This document shows positions 7,909-15,074 of a stretch of 33,637 bases of DNA, piece by piece. This stretch comes from Acidobacteriota bacterium (GTDB lineage: Bacteria; Acidobacteriota; Terriglobia; Bryobacterales; Bryobacteraceae). The DNA lies in assembly GCA_026394075.1 (NCBI GenBank), contig JAPKYX010000077.1:20313-53949 (forward strand), given 5' to 3'. Position 1 is the first letter of the stretch; each line of letters starts with the position of its first letter. The position numbers and the translations under genes were made by a program. A model generated the notes under the pieces. It worked only from the letters and a program-made list of their open reading frames with translations, had not been told where the DNA came from and did no database searches.

Positions 7909-8415
7909 TTATGGCTCCTGCGCCACAAACCGCAGCAACTTGTCGGCGGCCATCCGGATTCCGATTCGTGGCGTCACCAGCACTCCGGCCGGTTCTGGCC
8001 CGGCAGCAATGAAGAGCGGCCCCGGAACCGTGAGATCCGCGCCATTGTGCTGGCGGCCAATGCCGAACGCCTTCGTCAGCCGTCCCGGTCCGTTGACATC
8101 AGCAACGGCCCGGATCAGGACGCAGCCCGCGGTACCGGGCCGTTCACAAGTGACGTTCAAGCAAAGGTGGAGGCCATAGATCAGGTAGACATACGCATGG
8201 CCGGTGGTCTCAAAGATCACCCGCGTCCGCGGCGTTACGCCCCGGGAGGAGTGGGCCGCCGGGTCGTCCTGGCCCAGGTAGGCCTCCACTTCCGTAATGC
8301 GGCTGGAGCGCGAGCCGGAGACCAGGTGCTGGCCCAGCAGAGCACGAGCCACAGTGACCGGGTCACGCTCGTAAAACGATCGCGGCAATGGGGTGAGCGG
8401 AGGCAATCGATCCAT
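7909..8415 (-). CDS. 3-methyladenine DNA glycosylase (AAG/MPG family)
   Basis: ATG 8415 (MDRLPPLTPLPRSFY) is favoured over the first in-frame ATG at 8478, which would extend into the divergent gene. The 168-residue product has the AAG family hallmarks: PLPRSFYERDPVTVARALLG, ITEVEAYLGQDDPAAHSSRG with the likely catalytic Glu in the EAYLG segment, the YVYLIYGLHLCLNV core strand, and GPGRLTKAFGI. The enzyme removes alkylated purines such as 3-methyladenine from DNA to begin base-excision repair. Length is a little short of the usual 185-200. It is transcribed divergently from the thpR-plsY-gpsA run, with only 23 bases between the two chosen starts. Confidence 0.92.
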   Translation of the reverse strand: MDRLPPLTPLPRSFYERDPVTVARALLGQHLVSGSRSSRITEVEAYLGQDDPAAHSSRGVTPRTRVIFETTGHAYVYLIYGLHLCLNVTCERPGTAGCVLIRAVADVNGPGRLTKAFGIGRQHNGADLTVPGPLFIAAGPEPAGVLVTPRIGIRMAADKLLRFVAQEP

Positions 8416-8438
8416 GCGATACCATTCTTGTTTATCCG

Positions 8439-8984
8439 ATGCGGCTGTTCTGCGGACTCGCTCTCGCCTACGAAACAAGGCGCAATCTCGAACTGATGCT
8501 CCAACACCTGCGGCCCTCCGCGTCCATCAACTGGAGCCCGCCCGAGAACTGGCACATCACCACCAAGTTTATCGGGGAGCAGCCGGAAGACCAGTTACCC
8601 GAGATCGTTCGCGCCTTGGGCGAAGTGCCCGCACCCGGTCCACTGGAAATTTCCATCGCCGGCCTGGGCTGGTTCCCCAATCCGCATCAGCCGCGTTTTC
8701 TATTCGCGGGCGTCCAGTGTCCGGCGACGCTAGCCGATCTGGCCCGCGAGACCGATGAGCGGCTGGCTCTGGTGGGCGTCCCCCGTGAAACCAAGCCCTA
8801 CACCCCGCACCTGACCCTGGCCCGGATGAAGCCCCCCAGCGAGATCGCCGATCTCCGCCGCGCCATTGCCGCACTGCCGTTGGCCGACTTTGGCCGGTTT
8901 GTGGCGGCTAAACATCTGCTCTACCAAAGCAAGCTGGGGCCCAACGGCAGCCAGTACACGGTTCTGGCGGAGTTCCCCTTATGA
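8439..8984 (+). CDS. thpR: RNA 2',3'-cyclic phosphodiesterase (ThpR/LigT family)
   Basis: The 181-residue product shows the 2H phosphoesterase signature. Two HxTx motifs are visible: HITT (39-42, in NWHITTKFIGE) and HLTL (124-127, in YTPHLTLARM). The N-terminus MRLFCGLAL is the usual first strand. The family opens 2',3'-cyclic phosphates on RNA and may act in RNA repair or turnover in the cytoplasm. The stop overlaps the plsY start by four bases (ATGA, 8981-8984), so translation is probably coupled. Length is normal for the family. No clear Shine-Dalgarno is seen before ATG 8439. Confidence 0.93.
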   Translation: MRLFCGLALAYETRRNLELMLQHLRPSASINWSPPENWHITTKFIGEQPEDQLPEIVRALGEVPAPGPLEISIAGLGWFPNPHQPRFLFAGVQCPATLADLARETDERLALVGVPRETKPYTPHLTLARMKPPSEIADLRRAIAALPLADFGRFVAAKHLLYQSKLGPNGSQYTVLAEFPL

Positions 8985-9604
8985 TCAGCGCTTTTGGCGT
9001 CCTCATTATTTGCTACCTGATCGGTGGCATACCTTTCGGTTACCTGCTGGTGAGGTGGCGGACCGGCGAAGATGTCCGCGCCAAAGGCAGCGGCAACATC
9101 GGTGCCACCAATGTCCTGCGGACCACCGGGCGGGCGATGGGCGTGGTGACCTTGCTGCTGGATATCGCCAAAGGCGCGTTCGCAGTCTGGTTGATGGATC
9201 GCACGGTGGCCGGGTTAACCCCGGAGACCCAAGCGCTATGGACCTCACTGGCGGCGGTGGTGGTGATGCTGGGCCACGGATTCCCCGTCTTCTTGAAGTT
9301 CCAGGGAGGCAAAGCGGTAGCCAGCTTTATTGGGGCCTTCCTGTACCTGACGCCGCTCCCTCTGTTCGCGGTGCTGCTGGTGTTTGTGGCGGTGGTGTGG
9401 GTGACACGCCACATTTCGCTCGGCTCAATTCTGGCGGCGGGATTGTTCCCCTTGGCGGTCTACCTGATCCTGCACCCGGAGCCGGCGGTATTGGCGGCCT
9501 CGGCGTTCAGCGGAGCATTCATTGTCTGGCGGCACAAGAGCAATCTGGACCGGCTCCGCGCCGGCACGGAGAACGTCTTTACCTTCTCCAAAAAGAAAGC
9601 CTAA
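8981..9604 (+). CDS. plsY: acyl-phosphate:glycerol-3-phosphate acyltransferase PlsY
   Basis: The 207-residue product has about five membrane segments and the three conserved loops of PlsY: YLIGGIPFGYLL, GSGNIGATNVLRTTG (residues about 36-50), and GHGFPVFLKFQGGKAVAS (about 98-115). The enzyme transfers an acyl group from acyl-phosphate to sn-glycerol 3-phosphate, forming lysophosphatidate in the inner membrane. The gene overlaps thpR by 4 bases and is followed 12 bases later by gpsA, whose product supplies the glycerol-3-phosphate. plsY-gpsA linkage is common. The C-terminal FTFSKKKA tail is basic, as expected for a cytoplasmic end. Confidence 0.97.
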   Translation: MISAFGVLIICYLIGGIPFGYLLVRWRTGEDVRAKGSGNIGATNVLRTTGRAMGVVTLLLDIAKGAFAVWLMDRTVAGLTPETQALWTSLAAVVVMLGHGFPVFLKFQGGKAVASFIGAFLYLTPLPLFAVLLVFVAVVWVTRHISLGSILAAGLFPLAVYLILHPEPAVLAASAFSGAFIVWRHKSNLDRLRAGTENVFTFSKKKA

Positions 9605-9616
9605 GGCTACCCCGGC

Positions 9617-10588
9617 ATGACCCAGCTGACGATTCTTGGTGGCGGCAGTTGGGGCACGGCTTTGGCGCTGGCGCTGGCACCCCGATTCACTGGTATCAGG
9701 CTATGGGTGCATGAGCCGGAGTTGGCCCGGAAGATTGAGGAGACCCGGGAGAACGTCCCGTTTCTGCCCGGCTTTCCCCTGCCCCCGAACGTCTCGGTGA
9801 CTTCTGAACTGACCGCCGCGGGCGCGGACCTGGTGCTGGGTGTCATGCCGTCGCAGTTTGCGCGTCAGGTCTACTCGCAACTTTCTCTCGAAGTGCCGGT
9901 GGTGAGTGCCACCAAGGGCCTGGAAAAAGGCACGCTGCGGCGCATGTCGGAGCTGATCGCCGAAGCGCAGCCCGGCATTCCGGTGGCGGTGTTATCCGGG
10001 CCGACCTTCGCCCGTGAGATTGCGGCCGGGTTGCCCGCAGCCGCCGTCATCGCCTCCTCCGATGCCAACTTCGCGGCCCAAGTGCAGCAAGCCTTCAGCG
10101 GACCTTCGCTGCGCCTCTACACCAACGATGACGTTTGTGGAGTGGAACTGGGGGGAGCGCTGAAGAACGTCATCGCCATTGCTGGTGGCGTCGTCCAGGG
10201 CCTGGGATTGGGTCACAATGCATTGGCGGCGCTGATCACGCGGGGCTTGGCGGAAATCACCCGCTTGGCGGTGGCGGCTGGCGGCGACCCACGCACGCTG
10301 GCGGGATTGGCGGGCCTGGGTGATCTGGTGCTGACCTGCACCGGTGAGCTGAGCCGCAATCGCCGCGTCGGCGCTGAACTGGCCCGCGGCCGGACGCTGG
10401 CTGACATTCTGGGCAGTACCCAGATGGTGGCCGAAGGCGTGGAAACGACGGCCAGTGCGCTGGAACTGGCGCGCCGCCTGCAGGTCGAACTGCCGATCAC
10501 CCAGCAGATGGACGATATGCTGCATGGCCGCCGGTCGCCGGCCGAGGCCATCCGCGAACTAATGGAACGCCGGCCAAAGGGCGAGTAA
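9617..10588 (+). CDS. gpsA: glycerol-3-phosphate dehydrogenase [NAD(P)+]
   Basis: The 323-residue product opens with a Rossmann motif GGGSWGTALA (residues 7-16). It contains VSATKGLE, LSGPTFAREIA, and GVELGGALKNVIAIAGGVVQGLGLGHN, which includes the catalytic lysine in the ALKN segment, followed by GLGDLVLTC and NRRVG. It reduces dihydroxyacetone phosphate to sn-glycerol 3-phosphate for phospholipid synthesis in the cytoplasm. It lies 12 bases after plsY and completes that short operon. Length and motifs are complete. Confidence 0.97.
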   Translation: MTQLTILGGGSWGTALALALAPRFTGIRLWVHEPELARKIEETRENVPFLPGFPLPPNVSVTSELTAAGADLVLGVMPSQFARQVYSQLSLEVPVVSATKGLEKGTLRRMSELIAEAQPGIPVAVLSGPTFAREIAAGLPAAAVIASSDANFAAQVQQAFSGPSLRLYTNDDVCGVELGGALKNVIAIAGGVVQGLGLGHNALAALITRGLAEITRLAVAAGGDPRTLAGLAGLGDLVLTCTGELSRNRRVGAELARGRTLADILGSTQMVAEGVETTASALELARRLQVELPITQQMDDMLHGRRSPAEAIRELMERRPKGE

Positions 10589-10615
10589 GCTAAGGGATTA
10601 ACCGGACCGTAAAAC

Positions 10616-11242
10616 ATGCCTGAGCCGCCGGAACATTTCTTAACAGAGCGTGTTCAATCGGATATGGCGGTGGCGCTGGCGTTGGAACATGACGCACAAC
10701 TGATGACCCGGGTGCGCGGCGGCGATACGGCCAGCTTCGCGCTGTTGCTGGAACGGCACCGCCATCCGGTGATCCATTTCCTGTACCGGATGGTGCAAAA
10801 CCAGGCCGTGGCGGAAGAACTGGCGCAGGAGGTATTTCTGCGGGTGTACCGGTCTCGGGAAAGCTATGAGCCAACGGCCAAGTTCACCACCTGGCTCTAC
10901 CGGATCGCCACGCATCTGGCGCTGAACTATCTGCGGGACCACCGACGGGAGCGGGCGGAGCGGTCCATGGATGTGGAGACCGAAGACGGCCCGGCGCAGC
11001 AGTTCACCGACTACCGCCCCAGTGTCGAGCAGGACCTGGTGCGGCAGTCAAAGTTGCAGGAAGTCCGTCAGGCGATTGAGCGGCTGCCCGATAAGCAGAA
11101 GGCGGCGGTGCTGATGCACAAGTATCAGGAACTGGAGTATTCCACCATTGCGCGGGTGTTGAAGTGTTCGGAGTCGGCGGTGAAGTCGTTGTTGTTCCGG
11201 GCGTATGAGACGCTGCGGATGCGGTTGTCGCACATGGCTTGA
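10616..11242 (+). CDS. ECF-family RNA polymerase sigma factor
   Basis: The 208-residue product has sigma region 2 at about residues 35-110 (LLLERHRHPVIHFLYRMV, AEELAQEVFLRVYR, KFTTWLYRIATHLALNYLRDHRRER) and region 4 at about 140-205 (AIERLPDKQKAAVLMHKYQELEYSTIARVLKCSESAVKSLLFRAYETL). It lacks regions 1 and 3, as group IV (extracytoplasmic function) sigma factors do. The next gene encodes a zinc-finger anti-sigma factor 30 bases later, so activity is likely held in check by that partner. The regulated promoters cannot be read from this window. Confidence 0.95.
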   Translation: MPEPPEHFLTERVQSDMAVALALEHDAQLMTRVRGGDTASFALLLERHRHPVIHFLYRMVQNQAVAEELAQEVFLRVYRSRESYEPTAKFTTWLYRIATHLALNYLRDHRRERAERSMDVETEDGPAQQFTDYRPSVEQDLVRQSKLQEVRQAIERLPDKQKAAVLMHKYQELEYSTIARVLKCSESAVKSLLFRAYETLRMRLSHMA

Positions 11243-11272
11243 GGGAAGATGCAACCTCTTGGGTAACTTGAA

Positions 11273-11806
11273 ATGAAACAGAATCAGCTCTCCTGTCCCA
11301 TCAGCGGTCCGGCCCAGCCGGAACTGCTGCTGGACTATGTAGCGGGGCGGTTGGATGCGCGCCGGGCGGCGGCGCTGGAAGATCACGCGGCCGATTGTGA
11401 GCCCTGCCAGCAGTTTATTGCCGATCAGGCCGTACTGTGGCGGGAACTCGATGCGTTTACCCCGGCGGAGATTTCGCCCGGCTTTGATCAGGCAGTGTTT
11501 GCTCAGGTGGCCGCGCATGACCGGGCTCCGTGGTGGGTCCGAGGTTGGCGGCACGTCTTCGCGGCTGGTGAACCGGGTGCCTGGCGTCCGGCGATGGCGT
11601 TGTCCGCGGCCTGTGCCGTGGTGCTGACTGTGGCTCTGGTGCGGATGCCGGGGGCGTTGCCTTCCGGGCGCGCGACGGTGGCCCATCCAGCCGCTGTGGA
11701 TCAGGCGGTGTCCGCTTCGCCCGTCGAGGTCCGCGACATCGAGTTGGCGGAGAGAGCACTGGAAGACATGGAGATGTTACAGGTTGTCTCGGGAGACAAG
11801 CTTTAG
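11273..11806 (+). CDS. zinc-finger (zf-HC2) transmembrane anti-sigma factor
   Basis: The 177-residue product has a cytoplasmic HC2 zinc-finger motif, H-x3-C-x2-C (His38, Cys42, Cys45, in HAADCEPC), followed by one transmembrane helix (about residues 105-123) and a short extracytoplasmic tail of about 50 residues. Such proteins bind the neighbouring ECF sigma factor and release it on an envelope or redox signal. The gene lies 30 bases after the sigma factor gene and 27 before a DUF3106 gene. The tail after the helix is mostly disordered-looking. No known sensor domain is seen. Confidence 0.85.
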   Translation: MKQNQLSCPISGPAQPELLLDYVAGRLDARRAAALEDHAADCEPCQQFIADQAVLWRELDAFTPAEISPGFDQAVFAQVAAHDRAPWWVRGWRHVFAAGEPGAWRPAMALSAACAVVLTVALVRMPGALPSGRATVAHPAAVDQAVSASPVEVRDIELAERALEDMEMLQVVSGDKL

Positions 11807-11833
11807 CGGCTGACCGCGAGCGGATTTCGTCGT

Positions 11834-12487
11834 ATGGAGAACTTTCTGACCGCACGATTCAGGCCCATACCGGCTGCCTTGATGGGCGCGGTTTTGGTGG
11901 GATCGTCGTGGTTGACCGGCCCGGTTTACGGCCAGGGCCCGGAGCCGGACCGTCCGCCGCCACCGCCGCGTGGTGCTGGTCCGCGTGGCCCGCATGGCCC
12001 GGGTGGTCCCCCTCCGTGGATGCGGCCCGGTGGCCCAGGTGGACCCGGCTTTCCGAACTTTGAAGCGATTGAGCGTTTGAGTTCCATGCCCCCACAGCAG
12101 CGGGAGCGTTTTCTGAGCCGCCTTCCGGCGGATCGGAGGCGCATGATGGAAGAGCGGATGGAGCGCTTCCGCAGCATGTCACCGGAAGAGAAGCAGAAGC
12201 TGCGGGAACGGATGGCCCAGTTCCAGCAGATGGACCCGGAAGAACAGGAGCGGGCCCGGCACGCCTTCCGGCGCTTCACCCTCCTGCCGGAAGACCGCCG
12301 CGAGCTGCTGCAAGGTGAGATGGATACACTACGCCGGCTGGGGCCGGACGAGCGTCGCCGCTACATCCGCTCCCCCCAGTTCCGTGATAAGTTCCCACCG
12401 CCGGACCGCCGTCTGGTGCTGGAAATGATGGGCCTGTTTGAGCCGGGGCCCATGCGGCCGCCCCGGAATCCCGACGATCACGAGTAG
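11834..12487 (+). CDS. DUF3106-type exported protein, Pro/Gly-rich
   Basis: The 217-residue product has a hydrophobic export-like N-terminus (about residues 10-34, ending near VYGQ), then a very Pro/Gly/Arg-rich segment (about 35-75), then helical charged repeats: RLSSMPPQQRERFLSRLP, FRSMSPEEKQKLRERM and FQQMDPEEQERARHAF. The repeated (M/L)-x-P-E-E-(K/Q) pattern is typical of DUF3106. The gene is the third of an ECF sigma/anti-sigma run; DUF3106 proteins are often found in this position. A role in envelope stress sensing, like the periplasmic CpxP/Spy helical proteins, is possible but unproven. No clear Shine-Dalgarno precedes ATG 11834. Confidence 0.8.
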   Translation: MENFLTARFRPIPAALMGAVLVGSSWLTGPVYGQGPEPDRPPPPPRGAGPRGPHGPGGPPPWMRPGGPGGPGFPNFEAIERLSSMPPQQRERFLSRLPADRRRMMEERMERFRSMSPEEKQKLRERMAQFQQMDPEEQERARHAFRRFTLLPEDRRELLQGEMDTLRRLGPDERRRYIRSPQFRDKFPPPDRRLVLEMMGLFEPGPMRPPRNPDDHE

Positions 12488-12496
12488 ACCTTGGGT

Positions 12497-12515
12497 GGCG
12501 GCATGCTTGGCCGCC
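12497..12515. terminator. GC-rich hairpin between converging genes
   Basis: A perfect 6-bp stem, GGCGGC (12497-12502) with GCCGCC (12510-12515), and a 7-base loop lie between the stops of the DUF3106 gene (+) and the efflux adaptor gene (-). Neither strand has a T-tract after it, so it may be only a weak or factor-assisted terminator. Confidence 0.35.
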
Positions 12516-12526
12516 CTCAAGCCGGA

Positions 12527-13771
12527 CTATTCGGCCTTGGCCGTCTTCTTGGGTGCGCCGCCCTCCGGCGCCGGGGCAATGCTGACCTTCACGCCATTGT
12601 CGAGCCTGGGCAGCTGTGAGGTGGCCACCGATTCGCCGTCTTCCACGCCTTCCAGAATCTCCACTTCCTGCTCAAACCGGTCCCCCAGCTTCACTTCCCT
12701 CGCCTCAATGGTGCCGTCTTTGATGATGTAGGCTTTGTTGGAACCCAGGATGTAGTTCACCGCCCGGGTGGGCACCAGCAGCGCCCGGTCGGTCTTCTCG
12801 GTGGGGATCCGCGTGCGGGCGTAGCTGCCCGGCTTCAACTGGCCGTTGGAATTGGTGATCAGCGCTTCCACGATAAAGGTGCGCTTGGCCTGATCAACGG
12901 TCGGAGAAATACGCCAGATCTTGCCCTCAAACTTGCGGTCCGTAAAGGCTTCCAGCGATACCTGGGCCACCTGCCCGACTTTCACCCAAGGCGCCATCCG
13001 CTCCGGCACTTCCATGCGCAAGCGAACGGGGTCCGTTTTTACCAGCACCAGCAGCGGCGTGTTGGCGCGGACGTACTGCCCGGCGGTCACCTGACGCTCC
13101 TTCACGGATCCGGCAAAAGGTGCCTTGACGGTGGTGTCGCGCAGCTTCTTGCGCTGCAGGTCGACGATGGCGCGAAAGCGTTCCACTTCCTGGATCAGGT
13201 TGCGGGTCTGATTTGAGGTGGCATCAAGAGCCGCCTGCGCGGCGTCAAACCGAGATTTGGCCTGATCGAGGTCCTGCTGGCTACCGATGCCCTGGTCGGC
13301 CAGGTTCCGGACTCGCTTGTAGCGTTGCTCGGCATCAAACAGGTCGGCCTGGGCGCGGCGCATATCGGGCGTCTGGGCAACGTCGGCCACGCGGTCCTTT
13401 TCGTTGCGAAGGCCCAACCGCTCCATCGCGGACTTCATCTGGGCTTCGTTCTGCAAAAGCAGATACCGCTGCTCCTCGTCCCCGATGTGGACCAGGATCT
13501 GCCCCTCTTTCACGACGTCGCCCAGGTCGAAGCTCACCTTGTCCACGCGACCATCGATCTCCGCGCTGATGATCGCCTCGTCAAACGGGAACAGGGTGCC
13601 GACACTATCCACAATGCGCTGGATCTCGCGCATGTGCACCTTGGCCGCGGTGACGGCGATCGGTCCCGCTTTGTCCTTCTTGGCGACGGGCGCTTCCTTC
13701 TTGGCGCAAGAGGAGAGGACCGCAAAAGCCAGAATCGTGATGGGGAGGAGGCGAAGGGACAAAAATCTCAT
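12527..13771 (-). CDS. efflux RND transporter periplasmic adaptor (HlyD/AcrA family), lipoprotein
   Basis: ATG 13771 is chosen because it gives a lipoprotein signal (MRFLSLRLLPITILAFAVLSSC, lipobox LSSC, Cys22); the longer frame to 13825 has no signal. The 414-residue product then has a barrel-sandwich half (IVDSVGTLFPFDEAIISAEIDGRVDKV), a coiled-coil hairpin (about residues 90-190), the second half (VKAPFAGSVKERQVTAGQYV), a beta-barrel domain and a membrane-proximal domain ending in a KTAKAE tail. Adaptors link an inner-membrane pump to an outer-membrane channel. No pump or TolC gene is adjacent, so its partner is elsewhere. A TATAAT lies 9 bases before the ATG and there is no clear Shine-Dalgarno. 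Confidence 0.92.
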   Translation of the reverse strand: MRFLSLRLLPITILAFAVLSSCAKKEAPVAKKDKAGPIAVTAAKVHMREIQRIVDSVGTLFPFDEAIISAEIDGRVDKVSFDLGDVVKEGQILVHIGDEEQRYLLLQNEAQMKSAMERLGLRNEKDRVADVAQTPDMRRAQADLFDAEQRYKRVRNLADQGIGSQQDLDQAKSRFDAAQAALDATSNQTRNLIQEVERFRAIVDLQRKKLRDTTVKAPFAGSVKERQVTAGQYVRANTPLLVLVKTDPVRLRMEVPERMAPWVKVGQVAQVSLEAFTDRKFEGKIWRISPTVDQAKRTFIVEALITNSNGQLKPGSYARTRIPTEKTDRALLVPTRAVNYILGSNKAYIIKDGTIEAREVKLGDRFEQEVEILEGVEDGESVATSQLPRLDNGVKVSIAPAPEGGAPKKTAKAE

Positions 13772-13780
13772 GAAGCTCGT

Positions 13781-13786
13781 ATTATA
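13781..13786 (-). promoter_or_regulatory. TATAAT -10 box 9 bases before efflux adaptor ATG
   Basis: On the minus strand a perfect TATAAT ends 9 bases before ATG 13771. No good TTGACA-like -35 was seen at 16-18 bases spacing. If it is used, transcription would begin within a few bases of the ATG, giving a leaderless or nearly leaderless mRNA. This is an inference from position and motif only. Confidence 0.45.
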
Positions 13787-13823
13787 CGGCGGGCAGGCGG
13801 GCCACGACGTTACCGGCAGGCGC

Positions 13824-13856
13824 AAAAAAGCTCCGCCCGAGTGGAGGTGGCGGGCG
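13824..13856 (-). terminator. putative rho-independent terminator of the beta-propeller gene
   Basis: Read on the minus strand, CGCCCG (13856-13851) can pair with CGGGCG (13839-13834) across an 11-base loop. After four more bases there is a run of six T (13829-13824). It lies 42 bases beyond the stop of the 13898-14926 gene and before the adaptor promoter. The stem is short, so confidence is moderate. Confidence 0.45.
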
Positions 13857-13897
13857 TAACCGCTTATTTTTGTGACCTTTGCCGCCTCCGAGGGCCG

Positions 13898-14926
13898 CTA
13901 GTCGGTTTCCGTCTTTTCCACTAGTTTTTCGACGGTCATGGAATAGATGGCCATCTTGCCGTTGCGGTCACTCTGGAAATAGATCCGCTGGCTGGAGGGG
14001 GAAAAGGTGGGGTTCACTTGGTCCGGGTGCGAACACCGGTGTTCGCACAACGCCAGTTCCCGGCGTGTCACGCGGAGCATCAGCAGCACATAGGGTGACG
14101 CTTTGCTGCCGGAAGCGCCGACAAACACGCTTGCGTCCGCGTTTCGTCCGAAGGTGATGAACTGGCTGGTCTTGGCCACCAGGGCATCGGCATTGCTATC
14201 CGGGGTGTGCTCCCGCAATTCCGAGCCCGAGAGGTAGGTGAATGCCCGTCCGTCAGCAGACCATTGGGGGTTGGACGTCACCGGCCCCGTCTTGAGCTTG
14301 CGCGCCGCCCCACCTTCAAACGTGGCCAGCCATGTGCTCTCTCCGTCGCGGCACAGCACGCCCGCGCGCTTGGGCCGGATCAGCGGAATCGCCGCGTCGG
14401 CAGAGACCTCCGCCAACGCTTTCGCGGTCCCCTTCACCGCCAGCGTCGCCAGCATCAGCTTGCCGCCGCTGCAATAGGCGGCAAAAAGGCCGTCCTCGCT
14501 GACTGAAAATGGCCCCACCTCCGTGGCAACTTCGCGATCCCGCAGCATGGCAAAACTGGTTTGCTTCAGGGTGGTGCCGTCGAGGTAGTAAATCGACTTC
14601 TCGTCCGCGGCCAGCGTTACGCTCCGTGGGTTGAGGTTGGCCGCCTCCGTCAACACCTTGGACTCGCCGGTCTTGATGTCCATCCGCAGCGCTTGCATCG
14701 AGCCCGGCCGGTCAGAGGAATAGATCAAGAAACCAGACCGCGAAGACGCGGACCGCAGCCACGGTGCCGGCAGGAAACTCGAGTACGCGGGGTCGGTCAT
14801 CCGCAGCACTTCCATTTCGGTTGCGCCATCGGCGAACCGGGCCCGGTCAGTAGGTAGCAGTTGACCGCGCGGGGTGGCGGCCATGGCGGGCATCGCCAAC
14901 AGAAATGCGCGCCGGGTTAGAGCCAT
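13898..14926 (-). CDS. Tat-like exported TolB/PD40-type beta-propeller protein
   Basis: The 342-residue product starts MALTRRAFLLAMPAMAA, a twin-arginine style signal. The body is a beta-propeller with PD40-like blades: SGFLIYSSDRPGSMQALRMD, SVTLAADEKSIYYLDG, NPQWSADGRAFTYLSG and NPTFSPSSQRIYFQSDRNGKMAIYSM. Such repeats occur in TolB and in oligogalacturonate lyase-type proteins, and the layout (CEHRCSHPDQVNPTFSP) recalls the latter group. Catalytic identity cannot be assigned from the sequence. A 22-bp perfect palindrome lies within the gene at 14028-14049. A -10-like TAGGAT is 6 bases before the ATG. The gene upstream (DUF3500) is on the same strand, 148 bases away. Confidence 0.8.
   Translation of the reverse strand: MALTRRAFLLAMPAMAATPRGQLLPTDRARFADGATEMEVLRMTDPAYSSFLPAPWLRSASSRSGFLIYSSDRPGSMQALRMDIKTGESKVLTEAANLNPRSVTLAADEKSIYYLDGTTLKQTSFAMLRDREVATEVGPFSVSEDGLFAAYCSGGKLMLATLAVKGTAKALAEVSADAAIPLIRPKRAGVLCRDGESTWLATFEGGAARKLKTGPVTSNPQWSADGRAFTYLSGSELREHTPDSNADALVAKTSQFITFGRNADASVFVGASGSKASPYVLLMLRVTRRELALCEHRCSHPDQVNPTFSPSSQRIYFQSDRNGKMAIYSMTVEKLVEKTETD
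14028..14049. repeat. 22-bp perfect palindrome inside the beta-propeller gene
   Basis: GTGCGAACACC (14028-14038) is followed directly by its exact reverse complement (14039-14049), with no spacer. It lies in the coding sequence for the LCEHRCSH segment. It may be an operator, a hairpin in the mRNA or chance. Confidence 0.6.
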
Positions 14927-15023
14927 GGCAACATCCTAGCGCTGCGGGAAGGCACGATTCTCGGGGCCAATGGCCAGGGATAACGAGTCACTCACTTCAA
15001 TGGATGCCCGAAATCGGTGCGGC

Positions 15024-15055
15024 GTTTCACGGCCTTCGCCCGAAGGCCGCGAAAC
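15024..15055. repeat. long hairpin (15-bp arms) after the DUF3500 gene
   Basis: GTTTCACGGCCTTCG (15024-15038) and CGAAGGCCGCGAAAC (15041-15055) are inverted copies with one mismatch and only CC between them. It begins 19 bases beyond the DUF3500 stop on the minus strand and has no T-tract on either side. It could act as a transcript-end stabiliser, a rho-assisted terminator or a REP-like dispersed element. Confidence 0.6.
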
Positions 15056-15074
15056 ATCAGCCAGAAAAGCAGCG

